Positions 50,701 to 64,000 of a stretch of DNA of 64,000 nt are shown here, piece by piece. Position 1 is the first letter of the stretch, and each line of letters opens with the position of its first letter. The notes below the pieces were generated by a model. It was not told the origin of the DNA. It did not search any database and saw only the letters and a program-made list of their open reading frames with translations. A program made the position numbers and the translations under genes. The stretch spans positions 921,989 through 985,988 of the forward strand of contig VFFE01007109.1 of assembly GCA_008921705.1 (NCBI GenBank), given 5' to 3'. The DNA comes from Burhinus oedicnemus (lineage: Eukaryota; Chordata; Aves; Charadriiformes; Burhinidae).

Positions 50701-51719
50701 TATTAGAGAAGGAGTAAGGCTAGACTCAGGCTAACCCTGCTTCTGTTTATACATGTAGTCTGCTGGTTGCTAGAATACATTTCTTCTCAGGCAGCTGTTT
50801 AAGACTGAAAAAACATAATATAATCTTTTGACCACAGCTCTTTAAAATAGCTACTTACTTTACTACATCACACCCATCAACACAGTATCAAGTGCATCCA
50901 AAGTCACAACAAATTTCATTTAAAGTTTCATTGACAAATTGTTAAATACTCCCCAGTTTGCCAAATTTTCCAAGAAATACAAATCTCCATTAAAAAAGGC
51001 TGCTGTGAAAGACAATTCTGTGCAAACTTAGATACACAAATAAAAATAAATCAAGCTAAGACATCGCCCCATGTGATTTCCTGAGGGACAATACCCCATA
51101 GGAGTTCCTGAGCTGGGAACAAAATAATAAGACAATCTGTGAATTAACACTCAAATCCAAACATAAGGACTTTGTACACCAAAAGAATCACTTTTATCCC
51201 CCCTAAAACTTTTTTAAAAATGTAACTGCTGTTATTTATCAGCTCCCTAGTGAAAAATATTTATGGTTTTCTCTTAAAAAATGATGAAGCAAAACAGATG
51301 CTGCAGTGCAGAGAGCACAGCAAAACAAGGAACAGTTGTTCGCTCGCTCTCCAGCGTGCCATCCACATTATTTGCAATCATGCAAGACCTCATTAGGCCA
51401 TGTGCTGAGCCAGGATGCAGCCCTGCTGCCTTGGGAGCTGCACACGTGCAACTGAGATCAGGATTTGGCCCTGTACTTTCTTTCCTGGCCCAACAAGCAT
51501 AATCCTTGCGATATAAATTCTTACAGATGCACGGTCAAACCTGGCCCCAGCATAACTTCCCTGCTGGCAGAGCTCACGTTCCCTGCATCCGACACAGCTC
51601 ACAGATAGCACGTTTGCCTTTCATCAGGACATTGACCAACAAAACATGGAATAAGACTGTCTGTCCACTTCATTTACCAGCTAGCGCAAAGGGCAAGGAG
51701 CTCTTTGTAATTCTGTCAT
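47716..51719. other. Intergenic DNA, no gene seen
   Basis: AT-rich sequence with a poly-T tract (48222-48239, 18 T) and a TA-rich tract followed by poly-A (50431-50465). Open frames reach ~100 codons (minus 50117-50422) without recognisable domains. Confidence 0.5.
50431..50465. repeat. (TA)n with trailing poly-A
   Basis: Six TA units, AAAA, a second TATATATA block, then about 12 A. Directly visible microsatellite. Confidence 0.85.
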
Positions 51720-52290
51720 GTCAAAGCCCATCAGCTTACCCCAGAAAACAGCACTGTCCTCTTGCTGTTGGTCAGCCGGTGGCCAGCGAGGCTGTGGCAT
51801 TAGCCCTGGCACAAGCCCCCAGCTGAAGGGGAAGACAGTTACACCGGTCCTTCTCTCTCCCCAGCACGAAGAGCTTGTTTTCCATCCAGCACAGGGCTCA
51901 CAGAGACCCCAGCCCCAACAGAGGTGCTCCGCCACAGAGGAGGGAGGCAGCCTGGGTGCTGCGTCCTCCCACACAGCTCCTGACAGGGCTCTGCCCCAGG
52001 GCCTGATCCAGGCTACAGCCTGGCACCTGAGGGAATAACCCCACCCTCCCAAAGGCACCTATGGGCCTTAATGACCCCGATGAGCACCACCTGGGACCTC
52101 TCCACCCTACCCTTAGCACAGGACCCTCTTTCAGCCCAGCCTGGGCCTGTCTGTCCCAGCCCCAGTGACGCTGAAGGACACTGGTCTCCAGTCCTGCCCC
52201 ATCTCCACAGCCATGCCTGGCCGGCCTAGGCTGCGCCTGACCCTGGTGCCCCTCACCAGCCCCAGTCCTGAAAGAAGAAAGCCGAGAGGT
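51720..52290. other. GC-rich patch of unknown origin
   Basis: About 570 bases, roughly 60% G+C by eye and C-rich on the + strand, with around ten CpGs, well above the AT-rich surroundings. Open frames of ~106 (plus) and ~125 (minus, 51681-52058) codons come with the composition; their conceptual proteins match nothing I recognise. It could be a decayed CpG island, an old transposon fragment or a conserved non-coding block. No TATA box or clear splice pair was seen. Confidence 0.45.
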
Positions 52291-55200
52291 TTGAAATTAC
52301 TCTGGTAGCGGTCTCTGGGGCCAAGAGACCAGGATATAAAAGTTTTCCACACAAGCTTACTTAACACTAGCGTTGCATCCTGCATAAATCACACTTCAGA
52401 ATTCATAACAAGGGAGTGCTTTGGTTGGGATTGCCAAAATAGTTTCAGTCACGTTTTAGCATCTAGCTGCTTTTTAAGACTCAGTCTCACCTAAGGGCAA
52501 GACTAAGTTTAGTTGGAGATTTAAGGTGATTTAAGATAAACCAAAGGCTTTTCCCAAACCTAGACAGTCCACCTGACAGGCATTAAAAAACCAGGCAGGG
52601 AAGAGATGTGCAGTGCAGTCTAGTTTGGCCTAGTGATAAAACTCCTTAGCAGGGTCAAATGGCGTATTTACAGCCCTGAACTTGCAGCTACACTCCTTTG
52701 CCGTTTTCTTCTTGGCCCTTTAGACTAGAAACCAGACTTGGCTTCCGTGTTTCAAAGTTCAACAAATTTTATCCATTCATAAACAGTTTTTTTCAAAATG
52801 TTGTCAGGTGTTTTTGCAACACCCATGAGGGGAAATTTTGGCGTCTGTAGCACTGGAAAATTTTAAGAGCAGGTAGTTTGAACAGCTATCGGGAATGAAA
52901 CAGGTTATCCAGCTTTGGGTCAAAGCGATGGGCTAGCTAACTTGTGAGAAACTTTCTATCGGTTTAGAGGCTGCTTCTGAGGCAGCAGGCAAATTGACGG
53001 AATAATTCACTGATTAGGCATCAGCTTCAGATTTCTCAACTCTTGCTGCAGTTCATAACAGCAGGCAAACTCACTGCTGTTCATTAGAAACAGTGTTGGC
53101 CTTGCGCTAAGGTCATAAATCATGATACTGACAACGTTAATTTATGGCAGACAAATACAGCCTGTGATAAGCTTGGAACAATTAGAAAAGGCCTTGGCAG
53201 AGCTTCAGCACAATCTGAGATGTGTTTTGACTTCTTGTCCCTTGGGATGGTATTCCTCTAATAGGTGTTATTTCACAGAAAATCATTAAGATCAATACTC
53301 TTGAACTACCTTTGAGTCTTTCAGAACTTGCTGTCTCTCCCACCAAAGAGCTTACAAACTCTGATAAGCAGGATATACAGTTCAAAGACGGCAGGAGAGA
53401 CTCTGCTTTGTGCTGTTATTTGTACTTTTTGAAAGAGGCATGAGTCACGGTGACATATTTATGATGAACCGTTTGTATTGTGAACACATGTGCTTTACCA
53501 GGTTCATCATTTTCCATGCTGAGCTTGTAAAACCTTGGAAACATTGATGCTAGAGACCTGCAAAAAGTATAAAATTCTTCAAACCTTGTGGATTTGCAAT
53601 GCAGAATGTTCTTAGATGTCAAAACCTATGTTATTTGACCCTACATGTAAAATATAACTCCCTTCTCTTCTCCAGCCTTAAAAAGTTTGTCTAGCTGGCA
53701 AACAAATCAGAAATTACTCCTCTCAGGATCCATACAAGAGTTAAAAGCAACAATCTGAAATAATTTAGTTCTGAATGATGTTGAAACAAGACTTCAGAGG
53801 AGCTAAGACAAGTAAATACAAGGTTTCACTTCTGTTATTTAGAGAACTACAATTTTTCTTTTTAAACAAACAAATCTTTCTTTTTTCTCAGCACTGGGCT
53901 ACTTCATAACAACATGATTACATTTTTCCTAAAAGGGCATAAACCTTAAACAGCTATTTTATTAATGTGCCGTTTGGGACAAATGGGGAAAATAAAAAAG
54001 CAGATAAGTACCTGAAATACTATTAATACAACTTTAAAAAATCAACTTGTAACATTATATAGCCCCCTGTAATGATCTGTGAAGGGCTCCGTACAGTTGC
54101 ATCCTTGTGACTGCAGGGGATTGTGGCCTAAGTCAGCACTTCTCAAAATGTGGTCCCTGGGAAGCAGACTGTTTCCTCCACGTTTCCAGATGCTAAACTG
54201 CATTAAAAGGAGTATAACATACATTAAATCCTTTTTCCATGTAAGTAATTGCTGCTGTAATGCTAGAAAATTATGAAAGGAATGAAGGTCAGCACAATTT
54301 CTGAATGGGCAGAACAGACTACATAAGGCAATCTTTCTCTAACCATGTGGCCTAGCCCAGAAACAAGCTTAAAAACTCCTGATGCAAGTGTATTTGAAAT
54401 GCAGATCTTTATTTATTTTTTTAAATGCTTTGTGCTTGTCGGGTTGCTTATATGTGCTTCCATAGTTTGTTTGCATTCTTCCAGTCTCCTAGCCTTCTGC
54501 CTGACTGCAGTTCCTCAGGGCAGAGTGAATTATAACAGAAAAATGGTATAAATCAAAAGTCCTTTAGATTACACCGTGGGGAAAAAAAATTATAAAGAAA
54601 CATAACGCTCTTACCACCCAACTCTCAATTACAGAAAAATAACATCAGTGAGAAAATTACTACTTTCATAATTACTCCTCTCAATAACTGTTTTTTGAAA
54701 TCCTGTGGAAAGCTCTCGGAGTGCATTTTAAACTTTGAGGCAGTGAAGTAGATCAAAGTACGTGTATGTTTTTTCTCTCTTATTAAGGAAGCTGTATGGT
54801 ATTTGACAGCTACAGGCAATGTGAATTGTGTGAAACCTGTAGGATCATAACAGCAATAAACTTGAAGCAGTATGTGTCTTCATAGATTTAAATACAAAAT
54901 AAGAATGTAATGTTACCAGTTAAATGGATTGTGGTATTTTTCTCTTCTTCTCAGGGCAAGCAATGCAGTGTTTTAGACAAGAAACAAAAAAATCCCCCAT
55001 GATAAGAAAAGAAAATGGTACTTCTTTTAGTCACGAAAAGTGTAGCTTTCCTGTGTTTTCGCCAAACTGTATCGGGGGGGTGTGGAATTAAAACAAAGTC
55101 TGAATTGTAGAGATAGGAGGTAGGACATGGTTAAATGGATTAGATCACCTCTGGAACACAGACTTTCATCAGGAGCATGCGTATTGCTACATACACTATC

Positions 55201-58200
55201 GCCAAATCTTCAACACAAAAATGCTTCTATGGACAGGAATAAATCAGAGACGCAGGGTTAACAGATGACAGTATCTGCTTTAACAGAGAGAGCAATTGCA
55301 GAGACATTAAGAACACCTTTTCTCTGTCATTCCGTGCCTTGAACAATGAGTCCATCAGCATGTCTGTCTCTTATAAGGCATGGCTACATTTGGTAGAGCT
55401 GTATCAGGAAGGAACATGACCTCTTAGTGTCACTGGCCCAGCCTTTACAATGGAAAACTCATAGAGAAGCAAAATATCGAGGAAAATGTTTTGCCTGAAA
55501 GCACAAGTTCATCCTCTGAAGCAACATCTACCCCTCGCTTTGTCAATTTTCCAACAACAGCTGCTAGTTATCTATTGTATTAATATGCTTTCAATATACT
55601 GTGCTTGAAGCAGCTGGACCAACTTGAAACCAATTTGAAAAACATGTTTATAGGGAAAGGCAAAGGAAATGACCTGTAACACTGTAGACACAATATGTTC
55701 CACATGAGATATCCATCAGTTGAGTTTTTACCAACTCAATTGTTTTATTATCATTCAAGGTCTCCAGTTTTCATTGTGCTGCTGTTAGCAGGTCTGGGAT
55801 GCCTCTGACTTCCAATCTGCCTTCCCAATATTTTCTGTGGTTCTCTGGTCCCAGAGAAGCAGCAGTAAACCAGCCATTTAAGTGAACAGCTCCACCACAC
55901 ATTCCTGTGCGTCTGCAGCGGAGCGCAATGGCTAAACCAGGATTTGCTTAACTAGTAGGTCTGTGAGAAGAATGAGCAAGCAGGTATTTCCTTTCTTTTG
56001 CGACTATGAAGATACAAAAATAAGCATCAAAGAATAAGTGCTACAAAATGATTCAAAAGAATCTTCCAAGCAACTTCCCTGTAATATGTGATGAATCTTC
56101 CTTTTAACAAAGGGATCCACCTCCCACCACTCATGCCATCAGAATTTAGTGAAATATGACAGTTAGGAAGATCACAGTTTTAACTGTTTTGGATGTTAGA
56201 GTCACATCTTAGAATGTAATGAAGGTGAAAGTTGATGAAAAGGTCATTCTCTCATCTTTCGTTCTGCATAAAATTCTTAACTTGATCCAGACTTATTTCC
56301 AGTAAGCCAAACAAGTCACTTTTGTTTCATGAGCTTTGAGGCTGAGAATGTAAATCTGAAAAAAAAATTAACCAAACCCACAAACAAACATTTTCCCTAC
56401 AAGTACTACATTTTTTTCACATTTCATAAAGAAATATATACATGCCTTTAAATAGGTGTTTGATAAAGGAAGTACTGCAGGCCCATTTCTCTCACTTGAT
56501 ACAGATAATTTTGAACATTTTGGTGTTTTTGCATTTAAATTCTGAAGACCAAATCCAATATTTAAGGGAATTTTCCTTTGTGTGTCCATGTGATTTTAAA
56601 ATGGAAGTTACAAAGTGACTTTTTGAATTAATGAGCTATGCAAAGTGTCAGTTAACTAGAGAAAAGATCAAAGTACAAGGTTGATTAAAACACTCAGCCC
56701 TACATGTTCTCTATCAGCTGATCAAGAGGCTGTTGCTCTGCAGAAACATACTTGTTTCAGTTGTGGTCAAAAACAAGCTGACCATAAGCTGCTGATGCAA
56801 TGCCATCATGGGAAAGCCATTGCAATGCTACAAGGTGTGACATGAAGTGCTGTCGGGAGTTAGGAAAGCGCTGATGCTATTAAGTAAAGCTGCTAGTGGT
56901 TCCTCCTCTGAAATGCTAGTTTGGTTAGCCACAGTTAGAAGCAGATTTCAGACTGAAACAGCACAGAGCAAGGCAGCGAGGAATGGAGGGTATGCCTGTC
57001 TTAAAAAAAAAAAAAAAAAAAAAAAAAAGCTTGTTTAATCCAGCAAATGCTTTGGTTTGTTTAGACTAGCAAAATAAAATCTAAGATGAGATAGGATTAT
57101 TCCTCATAAATACATCACAGAGAGGAAAATGAAGCTCTTCTAAAGCTAAGGGAAGATGCTGGTACATGAATAGTTGAGTATCAGCTTATCAGGAACAAAT
57201 TAAGGCTAAATTATAAGGCAGTTTCCAACCATTAGAAGAGTGATGATCAGAAACAGTTTTCCAACAGGAGTAGTGGGAGCACCAGGCTAAACAGACCTAA
57301 GGTGGCACTTGGTATGTTTGTGAACAGGATAATACAGCATGATGCCCGAGGAAGCAAGGAGGAAACATGGGTTTGAAACACAGGAGAGATCCTGTTCCCC
57401 CGGTGAACTGCATTACACAGCTCCTGATTTTGATACATTCATCAATCTGGAATATCAAGGGAAGAAGATATAAGACCAAATTTTTGTGTACATTGAACAT
57501 CCTGGAGGTCTGTAAATTACACCTCTTTCCTGCTTTTACTCTGTTCTGGAAGTTTAAGGGAGTATTTATTTAAATAATGCTTAGACATACAGTAAGTAAA
57601 TGTGAGAACACACCCCTTGCAGGGTATCTAAGCATGCAAATATAAAACCTTTACTAATGAGAACCACATTTTTTTAGACAGCACTGTATCTACTAATGAA
57701 TTGAGAGTCCGCTGATAGTGCAGTAGAGACAGAACGAGACTTTTCTAATCTCAGTCTCCCTATCACCTCTTATTCTCAACCTGGCTTCCCGCTTCTTATC
57801 ATGTCTTCAAAATTTCTTATCTCTGTTTTACATCTGATCAGCTGGGGGATAAAGAAAATCCAGCTGGAACTCATCAGCTTCTGTTTTTAAAGACTGTTTC
57901 TAAATTTTTTCTTTAGCACGTTGGCTGAACTGTTTTGCCACCCAATTTGAACCATTGCTTTTCCATGAACCTGCTGATGCCAAATCTTACATAAAATGTT
58001 GGGTTTCACAAACAGCATTTTTTCAGCTCAGATATCCTCATTTTTCTGATAGGAAAGCTCCAAGTCAGAGTAATTGTCTTACTTCTGCCAGGCCGTACAA
58101 TGGAAATGCAGAGCATATTACAGCAACCTTTAATATATCAGTTTCAGCAGGCATGTTAACAGTTATCCTGTATATGCAGAAAAACCTGCAGCAAGATTTC

Positions 58201-61200
58201 ATCAAGGCTTAAGCAAGCAAATCCGCATTGTTTTGCCCTGTGCCACATGGCCTCATGAGCTCAAGAGCCTGAAATATTAGGCAACGCTGCTCCATGCTCC
58301 ATTTATTAGTGACGAGGGTTTATATGGATTTGGAAATGTCACTATCCCAACAGACCCCTATAAACACTACCAGGATAAAAGTATGAACAGCAACTCACCT
58401 TGAAGACATCTGAGGGCTTTCCATCTGTAAAAAGTCTTAGAAAGTCTATAAATCCACGCCTCTATAAAATGTCAAGGAGTTCTGCACTATGGGATTTTTC
58501 ATTTAAAATGGAAATCAGACAACAGCAGTAGGATAAGGAGAAGCAGGTTTTTTTCCCTTGGGCCTAGGTATTCTTTCAGCAGTGCTGTTAGCCAAACCTC
58601 TCGCCTACAAATTACACTGCCACTGAGTATATAGCAGCCTTTGCCTATATATCACAAGAACTATAAATCTTAAACATAAATAAATAATTTTTAAAAGTAA
58701 AACCCAAATATTATATGTTTCATTAATAAATTATTTTCATGTGTCATTTACTAAAAGTACGATGAATCTCTCTAGCAAATTAAACTGCATGTGCAAGTTA
58801 ACTGCCAGTAAAGCAAGTAATAAAGAATGACCTCTCCTTTAATCTTAAATACCTCTACATTTAGTATAATTTGGAAGGCTTATTCCAGGATTGCACAAAC
58901 CTCTCAAGGATACTTTTCATGCCTGCTAAACATAAGAATGGTTTGTCTCTCTCATACAATGTACACCCCATTGGCTTGCTCCACATGGATCACTCATGAA
59001 GAACAGGGCTTTCCATTAGCACATGCTGAGCATCAATCTAAAGACCTTAAAATGGCCAGAGGGAAAGGGGAAATTCTCTGCATCTCAAGGGTACTGGGAT
59101 ACGACTGACAACCTTACTGGATTTCATTTCTGTTATTTAGCCCTGACAAAACCTTTCAGTTCAAGCTCCAGAAGCTTGTTATTCAGTGAAGGGGCAGTAT
59201 TGAACATCACAACCTGTTCTGATTTTCCTGGAGTGAATAACGATTACCAGTTTCTTCAAACATGTGAGAAGTTCCAGCAATTTACCTAATTGAGAAAATA
59301 GGCTGGGACAAAGGCAGCATAAAGAAAGCAAATATCTAATTAAAAATTATGTATGAAACAGAAACAAGCACATTCCTAACGTCACATATTCTGTTGCAAG
59401 TCTTCCAGTGAGAAGGCAAAGACAAATATGAGCAACACAACAAACAAACCAAGAGGCAGGTTTCCTAAGGTAGGAAAATCTTTGGCAGCAAAAGAAGAGA
59501 AAAAATTCCCCAACCCTGCACTCTGTTGCATAGTAGTAAAAACCAGCTAAACACAGCAGGGAAGGAACTTCATCTTTCCCTATGAAATATCTGAAGGTAG
59601 GAATATTACAATACTATGGGTTTGTATAGGGGAAAAAATACTATTTATATACATAAAACAGATATTATATTCTGTATTTTTATATATTTTAATATGATTT
59701 TTTTCCTATCTGGCCAGGCTCTTGGACCAGATCTTCTGATGACATTTGCACAAACTCGGCTGCTGCACTGCATGGCTGGAGTCCTTAGTCAGGGAACATC
59801 ACGGGTGTGACATACTGGCTGCAGAATACAGCACAGGGCCTTGGGATACCTTCTCTACCATTTCCATGAAGCACTACAGCAACATTTCCACATCAAAATA
59901 TATCTTTTTTGAGAAAATGTTTTAAATAATTCACGGAAAATGTATAAGGATTTCAGGTAGCTGTGAAGTTTCAGGAGGCAGGGGATCAAAGCGTGGTCTC
60001 TCTCTACTCCTCCTTCACTGCTTCCCAGCAGATCTGATTTCAGGGTTGGAAGCTGAGAAGTGCAGAGAAATGTAAGTTAGAAGCAGAGATAAATTAGCAG
60101 CAAAAAGCCTCTGTCTAAAACTGGACCTGCACAGTCCCAGTGTTTGAACTACCTGTATTACAAACTAGAGTTTTACAAACTGTTTCCAATAAAGTTGGTA
60201 AAAATACTAGTTTCAATCATGCTCTACCAAGCAAAAAAGCAAAATGATTGAATTTAAACATCCAGACTTGCGTGGGTGTAATACAGCAGAATCTGAACAC
60301 TGAATTTAAAGCAGCTATCTTATCTCTGATGCCTAAATATTTCCATGTGTACAGACAAAAATATTTCCCAAGAATGTTATTGTATGTTCTGCAGCTTGCT
60401 TCTTTTTTGCTTCAACAAGGTCCTTTTCACACAAGTTTAACAGAGATGTGTCCAACTGAATTCATTTCCAGATAAATTCATGAAAGTGAGATAAGACGGT
60501 GGCTACACGATGAAATTGTTTGCACTCCATGTTTTTCTTTGTTCCATGAAGCCGACTGTTTACTGAAAAATAGCAAATTATTCATCTCTTGAGAAGTCCA
60601 GTTTGATCTTTAGTCACTGACTTCCTTCTATGAATAAAAGGAACTTTTCACCAGACAAAAATCCATACCTCAATCAGATTTGGTTCCACACACTTCCGTA
60701 GCATGCATTTGATTTCTTGTTATTTTTTCCCTGTGAAGTCTCCCAAACAGCTGATACACTTGCTTAAATCAGACAGGTTCTCCCCTCAGTTTTAACTTTG
60801 TCTACTTAACATGTTCACAGAGGAACAAAGAGTGCCAAGATTAATTCATTCAGCTTAATTTGCTACCCGATACTCTTATAATGAGTGAGCTCTCACTATG
60901 TTTTTTCAAATTAGTGTGTTTTAATAATGCTGTCCAAGTGTAGATTATTAGTCCAATTAATTGCTTTGGGAAGAGTTTTATGAATAATTCTGATCAACTA
61001 AGAACCATGAGTCTTTTGAAAAGGAACATATTGTTACATGAACAAATTGATCTGCAGAAAACCCAATTTATTTAATGTATTTGTGCTTTTTGGTTTGATG
61101 TTTTTACATAATTTCATTGTTGTTTTTTCCTATTTACAATATGACATAAGAAATCTAACAGCAAACTCTCGTAGAAAGTAAGAAAGGAACTAATTTTAAT

Positions 61201-63530
61201 CATGTTTTAATGTATATGTTTTGTTGGGAAGTAAGACAGAGAATTAGCTGAAGTTCTACTTGATCACAGTGGAGTTCTACTTTCTTTTGCAGCTTGTGAA
61301 TTTGGGCTACTTCAATAAATGCAAACTGAGAAAATTTATTCATTTCTAAGTGGTCTTGTTTTTCTGAAATGGCAGAACTCCCTGACCTTTGCCCAGGTAT
61401 AACAGCAGTTGATACAACCCGCCTCTCAGCAAAGGGCACCAGATTTCAAAATCATTCAGAGCTGAAGGTGACTATCAAAGCACTAAACTTCAAATTTTAT
61501 CGACTACAGATGAAAAACAAGCTATATAGGAGAAGAATGTTCATGATTTACATCATCCATGAAGGCCAACACATACAAAAAGCAAAACAGAACAGTAAAT
61601 TACCCAGCAATTTGTAAAAAGAAATTTCAGTTAGGCCTAAGTGTGGAATCAAGCTGCTCAGTCCACTTTCTTCCTTGAACCTTTCTTGCTGATGTTTTTT
61701 TATGCATCCTGGACTCTCCCATTATCTATCATCTGTCTTTTCTCCCACTCATGGTGACCCCGCTGTGCTGGGTTAACTCCAATATAGCATCACTATCTGG
61801 ATCATATTTAGCTGGATGAAATGGAGATTCATCTGTCTGTCTAAATCCTTCCGTTAAAACTGGAGGTGGATGATTGCACGCTGACAGCCTGATTTACCTT
61901 CAGCCCCCGCAGAGCCCAGAATGGGAACTAAGGGAATACTGAGAATGACAACGTGCTAACAACCCGTATTAGATATCCTGGAGGGCCTCAATAGTGGGCA
62001 GACACTCCTGTATCTCATTACAGAATAATTCTAGCACCGCCTCAGCAGCATCTGGTTCTGGCATTGCTGGAGACATTATATAGGTGTAAATGTTGTGCTG
62101 ATCTACACCAGAAGAGAAACTCCTACACCCATCAGATACTGCAAGAAGATGAGAGCTGAAAATTTCAACTGTCTCTTACTAATAAGAGTACTGAATGTCT
62201 AGATACTCGTGTGCTTATTTAGATTACAAACTTTTCACTGTAGGCATGATCTCTCACTACATACCACATGCTGATCTCAGTGCCTTAAAAACTGTGAGGG
62301 GAAGGACCTTATGTTTTTTTGTATCTTTGAGCTGTCACCGAGTCCTGCAATGACCCTGCCAACCTTACAGACACCAGGGAATAGGTTTGAGTCTGAGAAC
62401 CCGCCACACTCTTGTACATGACAGAAAGCCCATCCTAAGGACAAGATAATTAAGCAGAAGGTGTCCATAACCAATGGGCATGAGGTCAGTCCTTCTCATT
62501 GCTTCATTAAATAGCTTTTTTCTGTTTGGCACTAAACAGATTCTCAGTGCTTGGTTTCTGGGAATGCCGGCACTGCCAATACCTTGAGTCACTGCTTCTA
62601 TTTTAGTAAATGTCACACTTTTTTTCAAGCAAATATGAATCTGAATGTATATGGTATATACAACATCTTCTAGCTAGGGATATAAAATACTTTCTAAACA
62701 CTAAGCAATCCGTGCATTGATTATATAATGAAGCTGCAATACATTGTCTTAATCCCAACTACTAGAGGTCAATGGTAAAAATATGATACCTATTTCACAG
62801 GAGATACCTTGGCAAAAATCCACCGACCCTACAAAAGAACAGTTACAGGTTTTGCTGTTTCTCACCTGATGAGTCAATAGCAGAAGTAGAAACACATCCC
62901 AAAGTCATGAGAGCTACATTTTTTTGCTCCATACCCTAGATCTCATCACTCCCATTCTTTCCTCTCCTTATCCAGTTCCTGTTAACATGTTAAATAGCAT
63001 CTGCCAATGTGTGGGGGGGTGGGGGGTGGAGAAGAAGATACCTACACATAGCTACCAAACCGGTAGGATGTGGGCATGTCCCAGGGCACTAAAGATGAAA
63101 AAGCCTTTGATGAATTAAAAGATGCAAAATGAATAATATATAAATACAGAGAAAGTACCAAGAAAGCTGGGAGCATATGCTGGATAGCAGATTTTGTTGA
63201 TCCTGGCCTCTTGAAAGTACTCTCAAAGATCTTCAGAATGTATTCAATAGTATTACTCTTCAAAGCCAAGGTTAGCACATATTTCCTTAACAAATAAATG
63301 ATGATAAGCGGGTCCCCATAATTCAAACACATATGACTGGTGTGACACGTTTGGATTTTGCTACATTACATAGGTAAGCAGGGTTAAAATTTGGGTGTTG
63401 GGGAGTTTCTCACTGATCTTTTGGACTATAATAAAAATCAAACAATGTTAAGAAGTTAAATTTGTCAATCAATCAGGATTATAAGGACTAACAATATCTT
63501 GTGACTAAAGGATAGCAGACTTTTTAAAAT
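52291..63530. other. Intergenic DNA, no gene seen
   Basis: About 11 kb of AT-rich sequence, with no supportable exon set. It contains a 26-base poly-A run (57003-57028), an AT-rich stretch (59636-59706), a G-rich run (63013-63029) and a possible very old LINE tail near 62.3 kb. None of the open frames shows domain features. Confidence 0.5.
57003..57028. repeat. Poly-A tract (26 A)
   Basis: Uninterrupted run of 26 A. The preceding ~190 bases are not a recognisable retrocopy, and I saw no poly(A) hexamer close before it, so a processed insertion is not supported. Confidence 0.9.
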
Positions 63531-64000
63531 ATAGAATCACAGAATAGTTTGAGTTGGAAGGGACCTTTAAAGGTCATCTAGTCCAACCCTCCTGCAACAA
63601 GCAGGGACATCTTCAACTAGATCAGGTTGCTCAGAGCCCCGTCCAACCTGACCTTGAATGTTGCCAGGGATGGGGCATCTACCACCTCTCCGGGCAAACT
63701 CTTCCAGTGTTTCAGCACCCTCATTGTAAAAAATTTCTTCCTTATATCTAGCCTAAATCTACCCTCTTTTAGTTTAGAGCCATTATCCCTTGTCCTGTCG
63801 CAACAGGCCCTGCTAAAAAGGTTGTCGCCATCTTTCTTCGAAGCTCCCTTTAAGTACTGAAAGGCCACAGGAAAGTGTCCCCAGAGCCTTCTCCTCTCCA
63901 GGCTGAACCAGCCCAACTCTCTCAGCCTGTCCTCATGGGAGAGGTGCTCTGGCCCTCTGATCATTTTTGTGGCTCTCCTCTGGACTTGCTCCAACAGGTC
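63531..64000 (-). mobile_element. CR1 LINE, antisense, runs off the window
   Basis: The right end of the window is a minus-strand CR1 copy. Its 3' tail is at the left ('atagaatcacagaatagttt', 'gagttggaagggacctttaa', 'catctagtccaaccctcctg'). The reverse-transcriptase C-terminus is open on the minus strand from the window edge down to a stop at about 63617, with QVQRRATKMIRG, ERRRLWGHFPVAFQYLKG and CDRTRDNGSKL. The element's 5' side lies beyond base 64000. No frameshift is seen in the ~125 visible codons, so it is a fairly well kept copy. Confidence 0.93.

Noticed and set aside
56847..57038. Possible processed retrocopy ending in a 26-base poly-A
   Set aside because: The upstream sequence matches no gene I recognise, no poly(A) hexamer sits just before the run, and I could not find flanking target-site duplications.
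1..64000. tRNA, rRNA, CRISPR arrays, operons and endogenous retroviral genes
   Set aside because: I looked for these and saw none: no cloverleaf with A/B boxes I could trust, no spaced direct-repeat array, and no retroviral gag/pol/env frames or paired LTRs. The only reverse-transcriptase sequence is CR1.

Overview
The window looks like a bird nuclear genome. It is AT-rich and almost gene-free. It carries copies of a CR1 LINE with the avian-type 3' tail (TTGGAAGGGACC... and ATTCTATGA-like ends). The one clear protein gene is a type-1 angiotensin II receptor (AGTR1) that keeps every hallmark residue of the family and the C-Y-M-K-L-K style sequence I recall from chicken and turkey. No prokaryotic, plasmid, phage or CRISPR feature is present.

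Layout. 1-17.3 kb: intergenic DNA with a CR1 fragment at 2.3-2.7 kb and a small CpG-dense patch at 13.57-13.74 kb. 17.38-18.3 kb: a CpG island with a TATA box and a consensus splice donor on the + strand, read here as the AGTR1 promoter and non-coding first exon. 17.9-39.27 kb: the inferred 21.4 kb AGTR1 intron, holding a short CR1 remnant, hairpins and simple repeats. 39.275 to about 41.3 kb: the AGTR1 last exon, with a splice acceptor, 53 nt of 5' UTR, an intronless 349-codon reading frame, and a 3' UTR with two poly(A) signals and an AU-rich element. 41.3-64 kb: intergenic DNA with a 20-N assembly gap beside a CR1 copy (47.0-47.7 kb), a GC-rich patch (51.7-52.3 kb), and an antisense CR1 running off the window end (63.53-64 kb).

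The parts form one transcription unit. The CpG-island promoter starts a non-coding exon, which is spliced over a long intron to one exon carrying the whole receptor. The most notable observation is at the receptor's C-terminus. The annotated frame ends 10 codons short of the usual 359. A one-base shift in a run of five A's would recover a family-like tail containing T-K-K, so this is either a lineage-specific truncation or a homopolymer indel in the assembly. I found no evidence for a previously undescribed biological system. The other findings are modest: an unassigned CpG patch, an unassigned GC-rich patch, G-quadruplex-like tracts, and receptor positions that predict weak binding of sartan-type antagonists.
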